Positions 12,331 through 24,489 of a stretch of 64,000 nt of DNA are shown here, one piece after another. Under the pieces are notes generated by a model. The model was not told where the DNA came from. It saw only the letters and a list, made by a program, of their open reading frames with translations, and did not search any database. This DNA is from Pyxicephalus adspersus (taxonomy: Eukaryota > Chordata > Amphibia > Anura > Pyxicephalidae): NCBI RefSeq assembly GCF_032062135.1, contig NC_092859.1:38385610-38449609 (forward strand), written 5' to 3'. Position 1 is the stretch's first letter. Each line of letters starts with the position of its first letter. Both the position numbers and the translations under genes were made by a program.

Positions 12331-14170
12331 GACTAGACTTTTCTATCATAGTGACAACCACACCCCTATTTCTTTAAAAGGTATCATGGGGACAAAATTC
12401 ACATCAATGGGGATACAGAAAAATTACTTGGAAATTTTAATTTTGCCTGCCCCCGTCTTGACAAGAGCTTAAGAGAAATCATTGTCTGACATGGGACTTA
12501 ATTCTTCCCTTCTCTTATCTAAAATATAAAAATGTAATTGAACAAAATGATGAGCTGAGCATTTTAGTACCATCTAGCTAACATAAAGAAAGATATATAT
12601 CAAACCCCTTTAAAAGAAATTAGCTCAAAGTTACCTTCTTGGGTCTTCTATTTATTGAAAGTTCAAGTTCATCTGGGTCAAGTGCCCCAGATGCCACTGC
12701 TATCCACCATTTCCTAGTGTGTCAGACAGCTATCCCCCAAGGGCTGTGCTTTCTGCCGATGGCCCCACCATAAAAAAACCAGCAGGGGAAATACTATATG
12801 ACACACCCTGGTAGAAGCAAAACTCATCATTCTTCAAGACTGAATTTTCAACCTGCCGGAGATGTGACAGGGTCACTTTAAAACAAAAACTTTACAATAA
12901 GTGCAAAAAAGTATCTACTAATGAGGATAGTGCATTTAAAGCAAACAACCAAATGTCACTGCAGTACACAAAATACACAGAAAGATGAAAAAATTCTTAA
13001 TGTCCCTGGCACAGAGATTTTACACTAATATTGTGTTTAAGCATCATTTTTTATGAACTCAAAGACTTGTGTCATGGTGTTTGAAATGTTTATGTTTGAG
13101 TCTATGCTGGCTCCTGGTTGTAGTATTTGAACATATTTCATTAATCAAGACACCAAATGCAAGTAAGATGTTTTTCTCGCCATCCAAGGGTATCCCCATC
13201 TGTCATTTGTGGAACATAGCATCTGGGATCTACAAACCTGTCACTTTTCTGGAACGAAGAGAAATATCAGACTTTAATATGTCGACTTAATCTATGTATC
13301 TTGGTGAAATGTGGTCCAAACTCCACACGCCTCCAGATTCTGTGTACAGAACGATATAATAGGTGGCATTTACCGTATGTTGATGTTCTGCCTTATGTCT
13401 TGGACACTCCAAGCTTTGAAAGATGTAACTAGAAGAAAAATCACATATATATCCCTTATTCCTATATTACTAAGAGATAAAAAATTCCATAAAATGAAAA
13501 AATGAGGAGAGATCAGCAGCCTCGTGCCACTATATCACATGGAACAAAAATAATGATTTTTAAAGTAGCAAATGGTGGATTTTGTGATCATTGCTATTTC
13601 TCCTGCATTGAAAGATTTATCTGTTTCTTTGCCAAACCAAGCAAGGCTCACTGTCATTCAATTTAAAATCTTGATTTCCTTTCCTTCAATGGAAAATCTA
13701 GACCTCGATAACGTTTTTCCATATTTGTAATAGTTTCCATTTGTTGCATTTGCAACTATATATTTTTTTTTAACAAATGCACTGTTGATCCCTGGAACCA
13801 CCTCACCTAATCCTATTTAACTTTCCATTTTTTCCTGCATGTACCGGTATGATGTACTGAAAATTTTATATTGTTCTATATGGTAAAATTATACATGGTG
13901 AGTGAACATCCACCAACTGCAGAATTCCATAAAAAGAAAATAGCGTATGGGAGAAAAGGGATGGTATACCGTAGTTGTGTAAAGAAGTAGCAAGGGGCAG
14001 AGAAGGAATGCTATAGTTCTCTGAAGAAGAAGCACATGTCAGAAAATGGATGGTATAGTTCTATTAAGAAGAAGCAAGTGACAGAGAAGGAATTATTTAG
14101 TTCTGTTCAGCTATATGTGTGATTGTTGCAGTAGTAGCGTTTTTTCAAGAACAAACCCCAGTCTGCTCAA
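12331..14170. other. No gene recognised
   Basis: AT-rich. A segment at about 12660-12885 ending GACAGGGTCACTTTAA resembles an end of a TTAA-type interspersed repeat. Short direct repeats around GAAGAAGCA and GACAGAGAAGGAAT occur near 13985-14095. No supported ORF. Confidence 0.4.
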
Positions 14171-14600
14171 TGGACAATGAAAGAGCAGCAAACTGATATA
14201 AATCAACACCTACTCTTGAGCTGGCTTTTTCTCTCTCCCCAAAGCTAATGTAATGACCATCCTGGAGCATTCTTTATCTGCCTTCAGCATTGCTGCTCCT
14301 GTCTCTGAAGCACACACCTGCCCTACTATAAAAAGTTTAGGAGACTTCTGGACTTTCAGTTGATCAATGGGTTAGTCTGTCTGCTCATGCCCTGGATTTG
14401 GCTCTATCCGGTTTGTCTAATCTTGTCCTAGATTATTACTACACTGTGTTTGTTCTTGTTTGTGTTTATCCTGATCATCAGTCTGTAATCCCTGCTAATA
14501 TGAGTCATTGCTCTCTGGAACCTGACCCTATAACTGATTGCTATGGCTTATTTTACATAAAATACTTGTTTTCATTTCAGTGATGACCTCCTATAGTCTT
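14171..14600 (+). mobile_element. Possible solo-LTR-like remnant with TATA box
   Basis: TACTATAAAAAG at about 14324 lies about 30 bases before GGACTTTCAGTTGATC. It is followed by pyrimidine-rich CTGCTCATGCCCTGG and CTGGAACCTGACCC segments, a layout I associate with frog Ty3-like LTR sequence. No primer-binding site, flanking TG/CA ends or internal domain could be fixed. It could equally be another repeat or an isolated promoter. Confidence 0.3.
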
Positions 14601-15103
14601 TTAGGAATCTTTCTGTTGCTGTACACCTTTATTCACCTCCAGTGTACATGCACTTGACTTGATTTAGCATCAGCTGAACATCATTGCTCTGGACTGATTA
14701 CCTGACAGTGACAACCATGGATCATTCCTATTCAATGTCTATCAGCATGGCCCTTGTAGTCTCCAGCAGAGCATGGGACAACTTGGAAGTGCAGGAACCA
14801 GTGGTGTAAATACAGCCATTGTAATCCAACATTTTGTGTAAAGAATATTATATTAGGTGGCATTTCATTCATCAGTTCATCATTTAGCACTGGAGAGGTT
14901 GCACTTAAAGCTGGCCTACTACAAAAATTTTGGCCCAGGGTTGGTAACAGACTCATAGAAGTCTTCAGGATCACATGGGTGTCTTAGCGGTCCTGGTTGT
15001 CATCTCAATCTGGAAACCACTTTATTGTCTTCAAAGCTTCTGGTGCAGCCCAGCCACCACTCTAAATTATCCTTGATGTATACCAAAGTAGTGCCGAGGC
15101 TAA
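14601..15103. other. Nothing firm
   Basis: Minus-strand frames are open in short stretches near 14730-15060, but no protein family is recognised and several stops intervene. Confidence 0.4.
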
Positions 15104-15710
15104 TACCGTGTTTCCCCGATAAGGCATCCCCAGCAAATAAGCCACCCCCCCCCCCCCCGATTTTTGCGCTCAAACAATTAAAATAAAGCACCCCCCGCAA
15201 ATAAGACAGCCTCCGATACCTGATACTGTGTGCCTCTGTGTGACTCTTCCATGCTGGCTGCAGTGCAGAGTGAAACTGAAAGTAACTTCAAAGGACAAGC
15301 AAGCTGCTGATCCCTGCCCTAACAGAGTCTGTTACCCGGCGAGTCAGTGATCAGAAGGGGACCATGAATGGCACAGAGTGATCAGAAGGGGACAATCAAT
15401 GGCACATACTATAGTGATCAGAAGGGGACAATCAATGGCACTTACGGTAGTGATCAGAAGGGGACAATCAATGGAACAGAGTGATCAGAAGGGGACAATC
15501 AATGGCACATGAGTGATCAGAAGGGGACAATGAATGGCACAGAGTGATCAGAAGAGGACAATCAATGGCACATGAGTGATTTTCAACATTAAATGTGTAC
15601 TGTAGTCTTCTTCATGGAAAAATAAGACATACCCCTGAAAAAAGACCTAGGGCATATTTTGGCATTTTAAAAAATATAAGACAGTGCCTTATTATAGGGG
15701 AAACAGGGTA
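15104..15710. mobile_element. MITE with ends TACCGTGTTTCCCC and an internal tandem array
   Basis: The left end TACCGTGTTTCCCCGATA and the reverse complement of the right end (TACCCTGTTTCCCCTATA) match at 16 of 18 positions. Sub-terminal pieces on both sides contain AAATAAG/ATAAGAC-type repeats. The family is widespread in vertebrates as far as I recall, but I do not assign a superfamily. There is no ORF. The interior is largely taken up by tandem repeats and a poly-C run at about 15147-15158. Confidence 0.75.
15341..15585. repeat. Tandem array inside the MITE, about 29-38 bp unit
   Basis: Seven copies of a unit built on GTGATCAGAAGGGGACAATC followed by AATGGCACA. Spacing varies because small insertions follow the CACA part of each unit. 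Each copy carries the palindrome TGATCA. Confidence 0.93.
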
Positions 15711-18289
15711 AACATACCAGGGTGTTTCATGGGTTAAAAAATCTGACTATTCACTAAGGTTTGTAGTTACAATAAATAAAAAAATGAATAGACCAATAAA
15801 AGGTAAAATAGCAGTTTGTGTTGCATTATTCACCTTCAATCCAGAGATTTCAACAGCAGTGCATTTTTCTGCCACTGGATGTCTTCAGGTTGATGGGTTA
15901 CATTCTTCAACCCACCTCCATTTAGTTCAGATTGTTCTAAACCCACCCTCTGCTTATCTGCTTTCTTTCCTCCCATACTCCCGCTCTGCTACACAGGGAC
16001 TGGAGGAGGCTTACGCTGTTTGCATTTAAAAATACATTTAATGATGTGTTAATACATTACTGCATTATTTTGTGTATTTTATGTCTCCCCAGAGTTCAGC
16101 TTTAAAGCTTCTATGAGATTTTAGCGATTGGATTTACATATATTTTAAGCATAAAAATCCTACCTACATAGAACTTCTACCATGCTTCCATTCAGCGGTC
16201 TTATGAATGAAAAAAATCTACGCGTTTCACATCCAGAGGCTTTTACCAGAGACACACTGCAATGCCAGTTATTCATGCTGATTTATATACTAGAGTATGA
16301 AAACCGACAAGCACAGCCTGAGTGCAAAGAAGGTATCTGTGCCAGAGCTCAGTTTTGATCACACGGTACAAAGCCTACGGGAGCTTCTTAAAATAATTTG
16401 TAAAAACAAGTGCACTAGCGAGGTAATAACATGTATTTCAACTTCATCAAAGGTTTTGTTTGGATCACATGCACATGGTTTTATAATTATGTTGTGTAAA
16501 GGGAATTTGTAGGGAATTTCCATTTTTATGTTATTTGTATGCTGTAATAATACATATTCAGGTTTTTATTTTATCAGTAGATCTCAGCAGGTAGCAATCA
16601 GAAAAGTAACTGAAGTGACGTTCAGAGCAACTCTGTCATCAAAAAAACAAATTGCGGTTAGATATAAAGTGCAGGAATTTATTGGTGCTGCAGCAGCCTT
16701 CAAGCCATGTTCTAATACTCAAATGCCAGACAATACTGATGGACCAAGCTTTAACGGGTTCTGGCGGTGTATGACCTTGCATGTCCCTTCTTGTCTTCTG
16801 TACATATCTACTGACCAGTGCAGCAACAAATGTGAGGAAGAAGGGAGGGAATCAGCAAGCTTCAACAATACTAAAAAATGTTGGAATTTTGCCTAATAAA
16901 ACAGATCAAATACAAATATTAAAAAGGGCTTATATGCTTACATTTTTTCTTATTCTGTTCAGCCAATCTACATACCGATCTACATTCCCCTGCCAGACAG
17001 CATAGTTAGGTTGATGACCACACATTCCTTCCCTGTAGGCAAGCAGAACAGCTTGGTCAGCAGCCCATCCCAGTCTGTTGACTGGACAAGAAGTAACAGC
17101 ATCCCACTGATGACATTTTTCTGCTCTCCCTGATTATAAGCATATTTGGGATGGCAGACGAATAGCTCTGGGCTGCTGTGTAGGGGCTAATGAGAGGCTG
17201 CAACTGTATCTGTAACTGTAACTTCATCAGATAATTTTATTTTGATTATACACAGATTTTTTTTTTTTGTGCAATATTATTTTGGAGTTACATGTTAATA
17301 GAGATTAGTTGAGGGGTTATTTTTATGTTTTCATGTTTTACTGGGGATTGGTTTCACAGTTTCATTACTGAATACCATTGGTGCATGCTTGGTACAAAGT
17401 AACTCAACTATAATACTCAAATATATTAATATAAGAAATATTTAATGATACTCACAAAATTCTTATCCTGTGAGAGAAGATAAGATCTCTAATATAAGTA
17501 TACAGCACTAATATTTAATAATGCTACAAAAAGCTGCCAGGTACTGTAAACATTCTAAGACTACATAAATGCTACAAGAGATGGTTAAGGACTGCAGACA
17601 TTTCAAATGAGATGGTCAGAATGCTATAGCAGTTGTTGGAGACTGGGGACATACTTCAAAAGACAGTCACATACTGCAGATCAAACTAATTGTGACTCCC
17701 AAAAATTGCTGCTTGTACAGTCCCTTTACAAATCAACAATTCTGCGTGTGTGCTCGCAGCTTGCCTACCATATATACTCATGATACAAAATAAAATCTAT
17801 ATGCAGTGAGTGTCATTACCAAGCTGTACTTTTGGATGTGCCTTGAAGTGAAATAGAGGACAAGGTATGGTATGGTTCACGCAGGGTCTTGGCTGCTTAC
17901 ACAATATAAATAATAATAATAAAAATAATAAAAATAATAATAATAAAGCAAAGCATCTGATGGCTTACTGTCACACACTACAATAACACTTGGGAACGCA
18001 TTTTTTGTGAAAGTAGATCTTACAGTTTTTTTTTACTAATTTGTGGGTGGTGAATCCAGAAATGATCCCAGTTTTTTGCTATTACATCCAGTTTTTAGAT
18101 ACAGTGTACCCTCAATTTTTGTCAAAAAAGATACAAATTTTACATACAATGAAAAATTATGAAATATTAACTTGAATGTACTGTTTAATAAATTTCTTTT
18201 GTTCATATCAAGGATTTATTGTTACTCCATGACATTTTTTTACAGTAAAACATTTGAAAATTAATCGAGTAGCAGTTAAGGTAAAACAT
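15711..18289. other. No gene recognised
   Basis: A 122-codon open frame at 16528-16896 has no recognisable family and is near the chance limit for this composition. The segment ending AGTTCAGCTTTAAAGC near 16092-16108 looks like one end of a TTAA-type repeat. An AAT-rich microsatellite lies at 17908-17946. Confidence 0.45.
17908..17946. repeat. (AAT)n microsatellite, imperfect
   Basis: Units of AAT with AAAAAT interruptions. Confidence 0.92.
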
Positions 18290-19880
18290 TACGCTTATAA
18301 GCTTTTCCTGGAGTGTTCAGTGTTAGGACATTCCCACCAGATGCTCCAACAATAATCAGCCATCATATGTACATTTATTCTACTCTGATACCATCCTTCC
18401 ATGACTTTCAAATCTTGGTGGAATTGTTCACCTTGCTCATCATTGACTGTACCAAGGTTTTCCAGGAAGTTAGAAAGATGGCTATGCAGAAAATGCACCT
18501 TGATGCTCATATTGCAACCAAGCATTTCGTAGCTCTCCAAGAGTTTCTGGACAATTTCAGTATATTTATTTGCTCGTGTGTTTCCAAGAAAGTCCTTGAC
18601 AATGGCTTTGAATGATAACCAAGCATTCTTTTCCACTTCTGACATTGTCCTAATTAAATTTTCATCTTTGATGAGCTGCCAAATCAGTGAACCATCAAAC
18701 ACACTGGTCTTTATTTTTTCAAATGACAGGCTAGGAAATGCCAAAATGAGGTACTTGAAACATCTCCTTCAGTTGGCAAAGCTTTAACAAACTGCTTCAT
18801 CAGACCCAGTTTCATGTGCAGAGGCGGGAATATAATATTCTTTCTATCAAGTGGCTCATGTAAAATGTTTGGATCACCTGGTTTTAGGGCATATCTTGGA
18901 GGTCAATTCCTTTCCACCCAACGCCTCTCACAAGCTCAGTTGTCCCACATGCACAGATAACAGGATACTTGGTGTATCCACGTTGCTGACCAAGAAGGAA
19001 GCATGAATGGCCAATTGGGACTGACCCAAATATATTACCAATCTGAAGGAGGACACACTTTAAGCTCCGCTTTGAGCAATTAATGAATAGTCGCCACTCA
19101 GTTAAGTTATAGATTGGAATTCCCAATTCTTCCATTAAATCAGGTATGTTATGGCAATACACAAAGCCACTGTCACTTCTAAAGTACTGCAGAAATGCAA
19201 AAACTCTAGTTCGAAAGTACGATACCTTTGTTCCTTTTTCAAGTAAGTTTTTCTCATGCAGTCTTGATGCTAGGAGTTCTGAAGCCTTTTTCGATAGTCC
19301 CAAATCACTCAACTCATGCTGATCAAATGCCTTACGAACAGAGTCATCATCAATTTCAAACTCTTCATCATTGTTGTCACCTAGTTCATCACCATAATCA
19401 TGTTCTTCAAGAGAGGGTAGTGTAACGAAAACCGGCACTGGGATTTCATCTGAATGCCACTGGGCGTATAGCCGATGGTAGACTAGGACACTCTGTTATG
19501 TTACATTTATTTTTCTTGGTATATCCTGAAGTTTTCACTATACAAAAGTAACAGTCACTGAAATTATCTCCTGGCTCTCGCTAAACCATAGGTATACCAA
19601 ATTGCATCTTATCACATGTTCCCTTTGTCCACAACCGTAAACCCTCGACACACTGTTTGCACACCTTATGAGGGGACCAAGACTTATCTTGATCACCAAG
19701 TTTAACTTTGAAATATGCCAAATAGGCTTGCTCTACAAATGTGCTGATGTTCGCCCTTTGACTGGGAATGGTGAAACTGCCACTGATAAACCAAAATGAA
19801 TCAGGGTTGTTTAGGCACATATAACGAGAAACAGTTTGAGTCAGACATGATCTGAAAGAAAATAAATACATGTGTAAGTA
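18290..19880 (-). pseudogene. Broken copy of a multicopy animal protein family, probably transposon-derived
   Basis: Three minus-strand blocks in collinear order make one protein: 19871-19581 (contains FVEQAYLAYFKVKLGDQDKS and a C-x2-C pair in KVCKQCVEG), 19438-18884 (an acidic stretch, then ASELLASRLHEKNLLEKGTK, NLTEWRLFINCSKRSLKCVL, FLLGQQRGYTKYP) and 18744-18295 (VKDFLGNTRANKY, GCNMSIKVHFLHSHLSNF, NDEQGEQFHQDLKVMEGWYQ). Linking pieces occur between blocks in other frames (CYFCIVKTSGY near 19540; KLGLMKQFVKAL near 18805), so stops and frameshifts broke it. TTTTCTTTCAG precedes the first block, an apparent splice acceptor. I recall the family as numerous 'uncharacterized' proteins in insects and cnidarians; its function is unknown to me. 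A middle part seems deleted at SVPIGHS-FLLGQQ. Confidence 0.72.
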
Positions 19881-21216
19881 GAAAAATACATTTTGCTTAT
19901 TTGCTACGTAGAACAGCGCACATCTCTGACCATATTGTCTTGCGTGTAAATGAATAGCCTTTACAAATCTATGCTACAGTAATCGCATTAGTATAAGCAG
20001 TAGAAAAAAAAACCTGACGTGACAGAAGAAAACTAACTGCAATTTCAGAATCAGCATACCTATTTTAATGTAAATAAGCTTAAAAAATGTCAACAAAAAA
20101 TTTGTTCAAAATTGTTCCCCAGTGTAATTTAAGAAAACAATTTTTTTTAATTCTTTTAGTAACATACAAACAAAAGTTACAAGTCATTTTTTAGAAAAAA
20201 AAATATTGTCATTTTGATTGGAATTCTAAATGTAATTTGAATTGAACAAAACAGTAAAGATGTGCATCATTTTTCTCTGCACAGCCACGCTTAAGTTGTG
20301 TACGTGTTTATTTCGGACTGAAAAAGATTGCACAAATTCTGTATACAGTCAATCAAGCTCTTCCAGTGTGTAATAGAGGCATGCGTGCCGATTCTGTTCT
20401 GCTTCATGACCCACTTAAACAACTCCAGTGCACAGCGGGGGTGCTCTCAGAAAGGATTTCACAGGACTTGTCTGGAATTTCAATTTTACTGAATAATAAC
20501 CTTGCAGCACCCATTTCATTCTGCAGCATTACAGGTGACTAAAGTTTACCTTTCACATAATAAAAAAAAAAATCTCCAAAAACAATTCTTTACTAATAAC
20601 AGTAATCTCTGAATATGGTATACATGGCTGGTCCAACCAAAAAGTGATACTTTAATTCTGTGGACGACCCAACAAATTCCATACTCATATTGCACATTGC
20701 AAGTGGCAGGAAAATAAATGTAGGCAAGGTGAAGGTACTGACATTTAATATTTTTTTATTGACATGGCAGGGTGCATAGATTTATTCACAACATCCCCTC
20801 CCACTGGGTAGTTTACCATGTCTCTACCCAATGGATGTATTCCAATATAATGCTATCCTGGGCATGTGTGAATAATAAAACATTTTGCTAAATGTGTCAC
20901 CCATTGTTAACTGCATCATTAAAAGACCCTCAATGCCTCAGCTTCCAATCCTATTTATATATGTTCAGCACTGCCTCTGACCCTGGATGTATAAGGTAGA
21001 TGTCACAAGTAATACCATTTATTCTGGGTTACAATCTTGTTACCAAACTGTCAAGATGTTTTAGATTGGGTTCTATTGTATTGTAAAGCAAGTGAAATCC
21101 TGCAGCATTTCAAGCCAGTAAGGGAGTTATTCTAGTACCAAAATGGTACCCTTACCTAGATCATTCTGCCTCTGGTAATATGTTGCTGGTGGTAAAATTG
21201 ATCATATAACATAACC
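19881..21216. other. No gene recognised
   Basis: AT-rich sequence with poly-A and poly-T runs. The first few hundred bases may belong to the 5' part of the broken gene to the left, but I cannot read coding sequence in them. Confidence 0.4.
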
Positions 21217-21530
21217 TTTAGGCTACGTACACATGTCCAATGGTTCTCGCCCGATAATCAGCTCCGGGCCGATATCGAACGAGAATCTGGCCTGTGTACA
21301 GCGCCCGTCATCCATTGTCCGAACGACAATAGACATCAAACGATCCTAATGCAAGGGAAGGGGGTGAGCGTGCAGGGGGGTGCCGATCTGTCATTCTTCT
21401 TCTCCCCTTTCCAAGGAGCGGAATGGTGCTGTATGTACGACACTTGTTCATGCATCGTCTTTAGTCGTTGGAAAGGATTGTGAAAGATCCTTTCAAATGA
21501 CAATGATTGCACATGTGTATGCAGCTTAAG
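21217..21530. mobile_element. MITE, ends AGGCTACGTACACATG
   Basis: The left end TTTAGGCTACGTACACATG and right end CACATGTGTATGCAGCTTAAG are imperfect inverted repeats. The interior has repeated CCGATA, ACGA and CGTT motifs, no ORF, and higher GC than its surroundings. Related copies lie at 41616-41942 and 61931-62009. A TTA/TAA next to the ends would fit a PIF/Harbinger element, but this is unproven. Confidence 0.68.
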
Positions 21531-22816
21531 ACTGCAGCTCTCCAGGTCAGACCCTCAGTGCCCGCTGTACATTGCAGAAAGTGCCACCTGTTTTGTGCAG
21601 CATGTGACCCCATCATATATATTGCAGAGCTATTTCCTTGGAAGGAACAGTGTGCTGCTGAAATCTCATTGCTCCTTTACTAGCTAGGCAGGACCAGGTT
21701 GTAATACTTAGCAATGGTGTCATCTGCAGGGAGGCCAAGAGCTATATGCTGTTTGCAAGGAAGGTCTAAATCACAAAGTGGCCAGACACACCAGGAAGTC
21801 CTTAAGCAACTATATTAGCTCCCTTGCATAGTTCATGAGTGTATAATTAGCTATTTTTCTTGACTTCAGCTTTAAAATTTGAGGCACAAAAAAATGCAGT
21901 TATTCTAACGAGAAAAATGCAGAGGTGGAATTAAACAAGTGATATCTCTGGAATGAAATCCAAGTATATGTTTTGAAAGTAAATGTTGGCGCTCTCCCAA
22001 ACTCTGTCACGGTAGTTCAAACTTTTCTCAAAGGCTTAGTTTGTTAGTGCATTGTGACATTTCACCATCTGTCATCGGCACTCTCACTTAATTACGTCTG
22101 TCCCCATTTCTCTTCTTCTGCTATTTATTTGCAAAATCTACAATGCAAATAACCCATTACTGTTAGTTAATGATGCAGGGAATGGGACAAGCCACTAACC
22201 TCTAAGTATCTAGAAAGGATAAGACTTAAAAATCTGACATCTAGTGTTATGGATGGGTGGTGGAGCTCATTCTTTAAAAAGAAAAAAAAGACAAAGTAAT
22301 CACCCAAGCTAATTAACTTTAAAGGTAATTGCTGAAAAATGGAAATCTAGGCTTTATTTGGCTTGGACCTTTCCTTGTAATGACAAAAATTCTTGTACCT
22401 CTTTATAAGCAGCAGGACAACCACCATTCAATTGCAATGCTTGTTAAACTGAAGTCCGACTGCAAAGAGCAACTCATCAGCACTAATTGCATTTAAACTG
22501 AGCATATAACATCATTCCAGTACAGCGTTGGAGATAAACAAACCATTCTGTAAAAATGCCTTAGACAGGCAGTATATTCTGAATACTTCCCATACTTTAA
22601 AGGGCAAAAGAAAATGTGCTGGTTTGCACAGTAAGGAGAGGGCATATCACAAACCCATCGCATTGCCTTGCAAAGCTAAATACACATATGAAATATATAT
22701 ATGTGGGAGCTGGGAGTATTACCTTCCAAAGACTTTGTATATTTGCCCAATCTTGAGTTTCATACAACTAGTACATCTATGGCTCTGACACCCCGCCCCC
22801 TCCTACTATGCAAATA
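21531..22816. other. Gene-free; possible conserved noncoding element at 22060-22400
   Basis: The part at about 22060-22400 is non-repetitive and packed with homeodomain- and octamer-like sites (ATGCAAAT, CTAATTAACT, TTAATGATG). It resembles vertebrate conserved noncoding elements in composition only. No ORF is supported; the 86-codon frame at 22528-22788 is unrecognised. Confidence 0.3.
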
Positions 22817-23231
22817 CAGGTAGTCCCCGGGTTAGATATGAGATGGGGACTTTAGGTTTGTTCTTTAGTTGAATTTGTATGTAAGTCGAAACAAGTACAT
22901 TATTTTATTAAATGCAATTAGGACAGATGTTTGTCTCAATATATTATTAGGCAGTGTGAACATGAGTTAATCACAAACAAAGCAAAAAAAAAAAAATAAT
23001 GGAGCCTAGACATTTATTAACTGCTGGAGCAAGCTGTGCTTTGATATGAAAAAGAAAAGGCCTTTAAAGACTTACAACATGTTGCCAAACAGCAAAAGAC
23101 TTCTTCTGCAAGTCATGCGAACCGCCCCTCCCCCCATCAAGCCTCTGTCCTGCACACAGATGAGTAGGGAAGCCCTGTTCAAATATAGGAGTCATCCAAA
23201 TGTCAGGTGTCCTTAACTCAGGTACTACCTG
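22817..23231. mobile_element. MITE with CAGGTAGTCCCC ends, TA flanks
   Basis: The left end CAGGTAGTCCCCGGGTTA and the reverse complement of the right end (CAGGTAGTACCTGAGTTA) are inverted repeats, flanked by TA on both sides (22815-22816, 23232-23233). TA flanks fit Tc1/pogo-type (Tigger-like) elements. A second copy in the same orientation lies at 57741-58198 and shares long stretches (GTTGAATTTGTATGTAA, GCAATTAGGACAGATGTTTG, CATCAAGCCTCTGTCCTGCA). There is no transposase. Confidence 0.83.
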
Positions 23232-24489
23232 TACTAGCCCTTTGGGGATGATCTGTGAGAAGTTACCCCAAAGAGCAGGAGTGACCCTTCCAAAAACACC
23301 AATGTCCAAGGCTAACTGACTCTTTGACACCCAGAAGTTGGTGACAACATGGGCAGAGGTCCATCAAACCTTTATCCAGTTTACGTTTATGTAAACAAGT
23401 GAGAAAAGTAAAGATATAAACATGCCAAGATATAAATGCTTAATTATTATCTAGTTTACTAATTATTACCCATCAGGTACTAGCATCTAAAATTAGAGGT
23501 GAGGGGAGGGGACTTCATTCTAAGAGTAGGGTGCATTCATTGTTAGTTTCTATGTTTATATTATGAAAAGGACATTAAGTTCTTCCAAGGGTAAAACTAT
23601 GCCTACGTTTCAGCACCATGGAGAGTTTCTGTGGACAGATTTGCCTGTAGGGTTAAAGCGGAACTAGTGTAAATAATAAAAAATAGCCAATAGAAAGGTT
23701 GTTTATTGCAGAAGTGTCAGGCCTGTCCTGTCTGCAATAAAATAAACTTACTTGTCTGTTTAGAATTTATTTGCAACTACACTCATCTCTTCTTGCTTTG
23801 TTGTGGGCGCCGTAATCTTTACTTAGCCTACTTTGGGGGTTGGGATCCTTGACCATCTTGATTGCCAAGGTGGCAATACCTAGTTCCTACACATGGGGCA
23901 GCAAAGGATATCCAGCATTGTACACTGAGCTGAGTGAGATGTAAAGCTTGGGGAACATAAGGGAAAACATGATAAAAAGGCAGATCATTGACAGTGACAG
24001 CCCCTTCTGCAATAAATAACCTGCCACTCAAAATTTCTATTTTTTTTTTACATTTAATGTCTGTGTTCATTGTACTTTCTAAAACTGAATAACAAAGTGT
24101 GATGTCTGATTTTACTAATACCATCTGATCAGCCTCTGTATCATAATAATGATCTTCAAATCTGCATCACTTTATACTTTCAAGAATCTTAAGCATCTCA
24201 CCAAAGATGAAACTCCTAATGTACAGGATTTCTATGGAATTCAAGCTGATTTTTTGGAAAAACAGTCAGCCAATCACATGAGTGGGAAATAGGCTTCCTG
24301 GGAATGACCTATACACAGTGTAATGTGGTCGTGTTTGTAGAGTAAGGAAATTTATATTTTTTTTAAGAAATGATAAATACACATACATACACATAAATAC
24401 ACATTCTTGTGTATTTACACAATTATATAAAGTATATAGATAGCCATTTTTTTTTCGTCTTAGAGAAAGGAAGAGTTAAAACCTTTCAG
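23232..24489. other. No gene; TTAA-type repeat end near 23655
   Basis: GGGTTAAAGCGGAACT at about 23652 and AATAAACTTACTTGTCTGTTTAG at about 23741 resemble parts of the repeat near 29105 (GAGGAACTAAACC, AAACTTACCTGTCTGTTCA). The right boundary was not found. The 98-codon minus frame at 23828-24124 is unrecognised and probably lies in this repeat. Confidence 0.45.

Noticed and set aside
16528..16896. 122-codon open frame
   Set aside because: No recognisable family, no linked coding frames nearby, and the length is near the chance limit for a window of this size.
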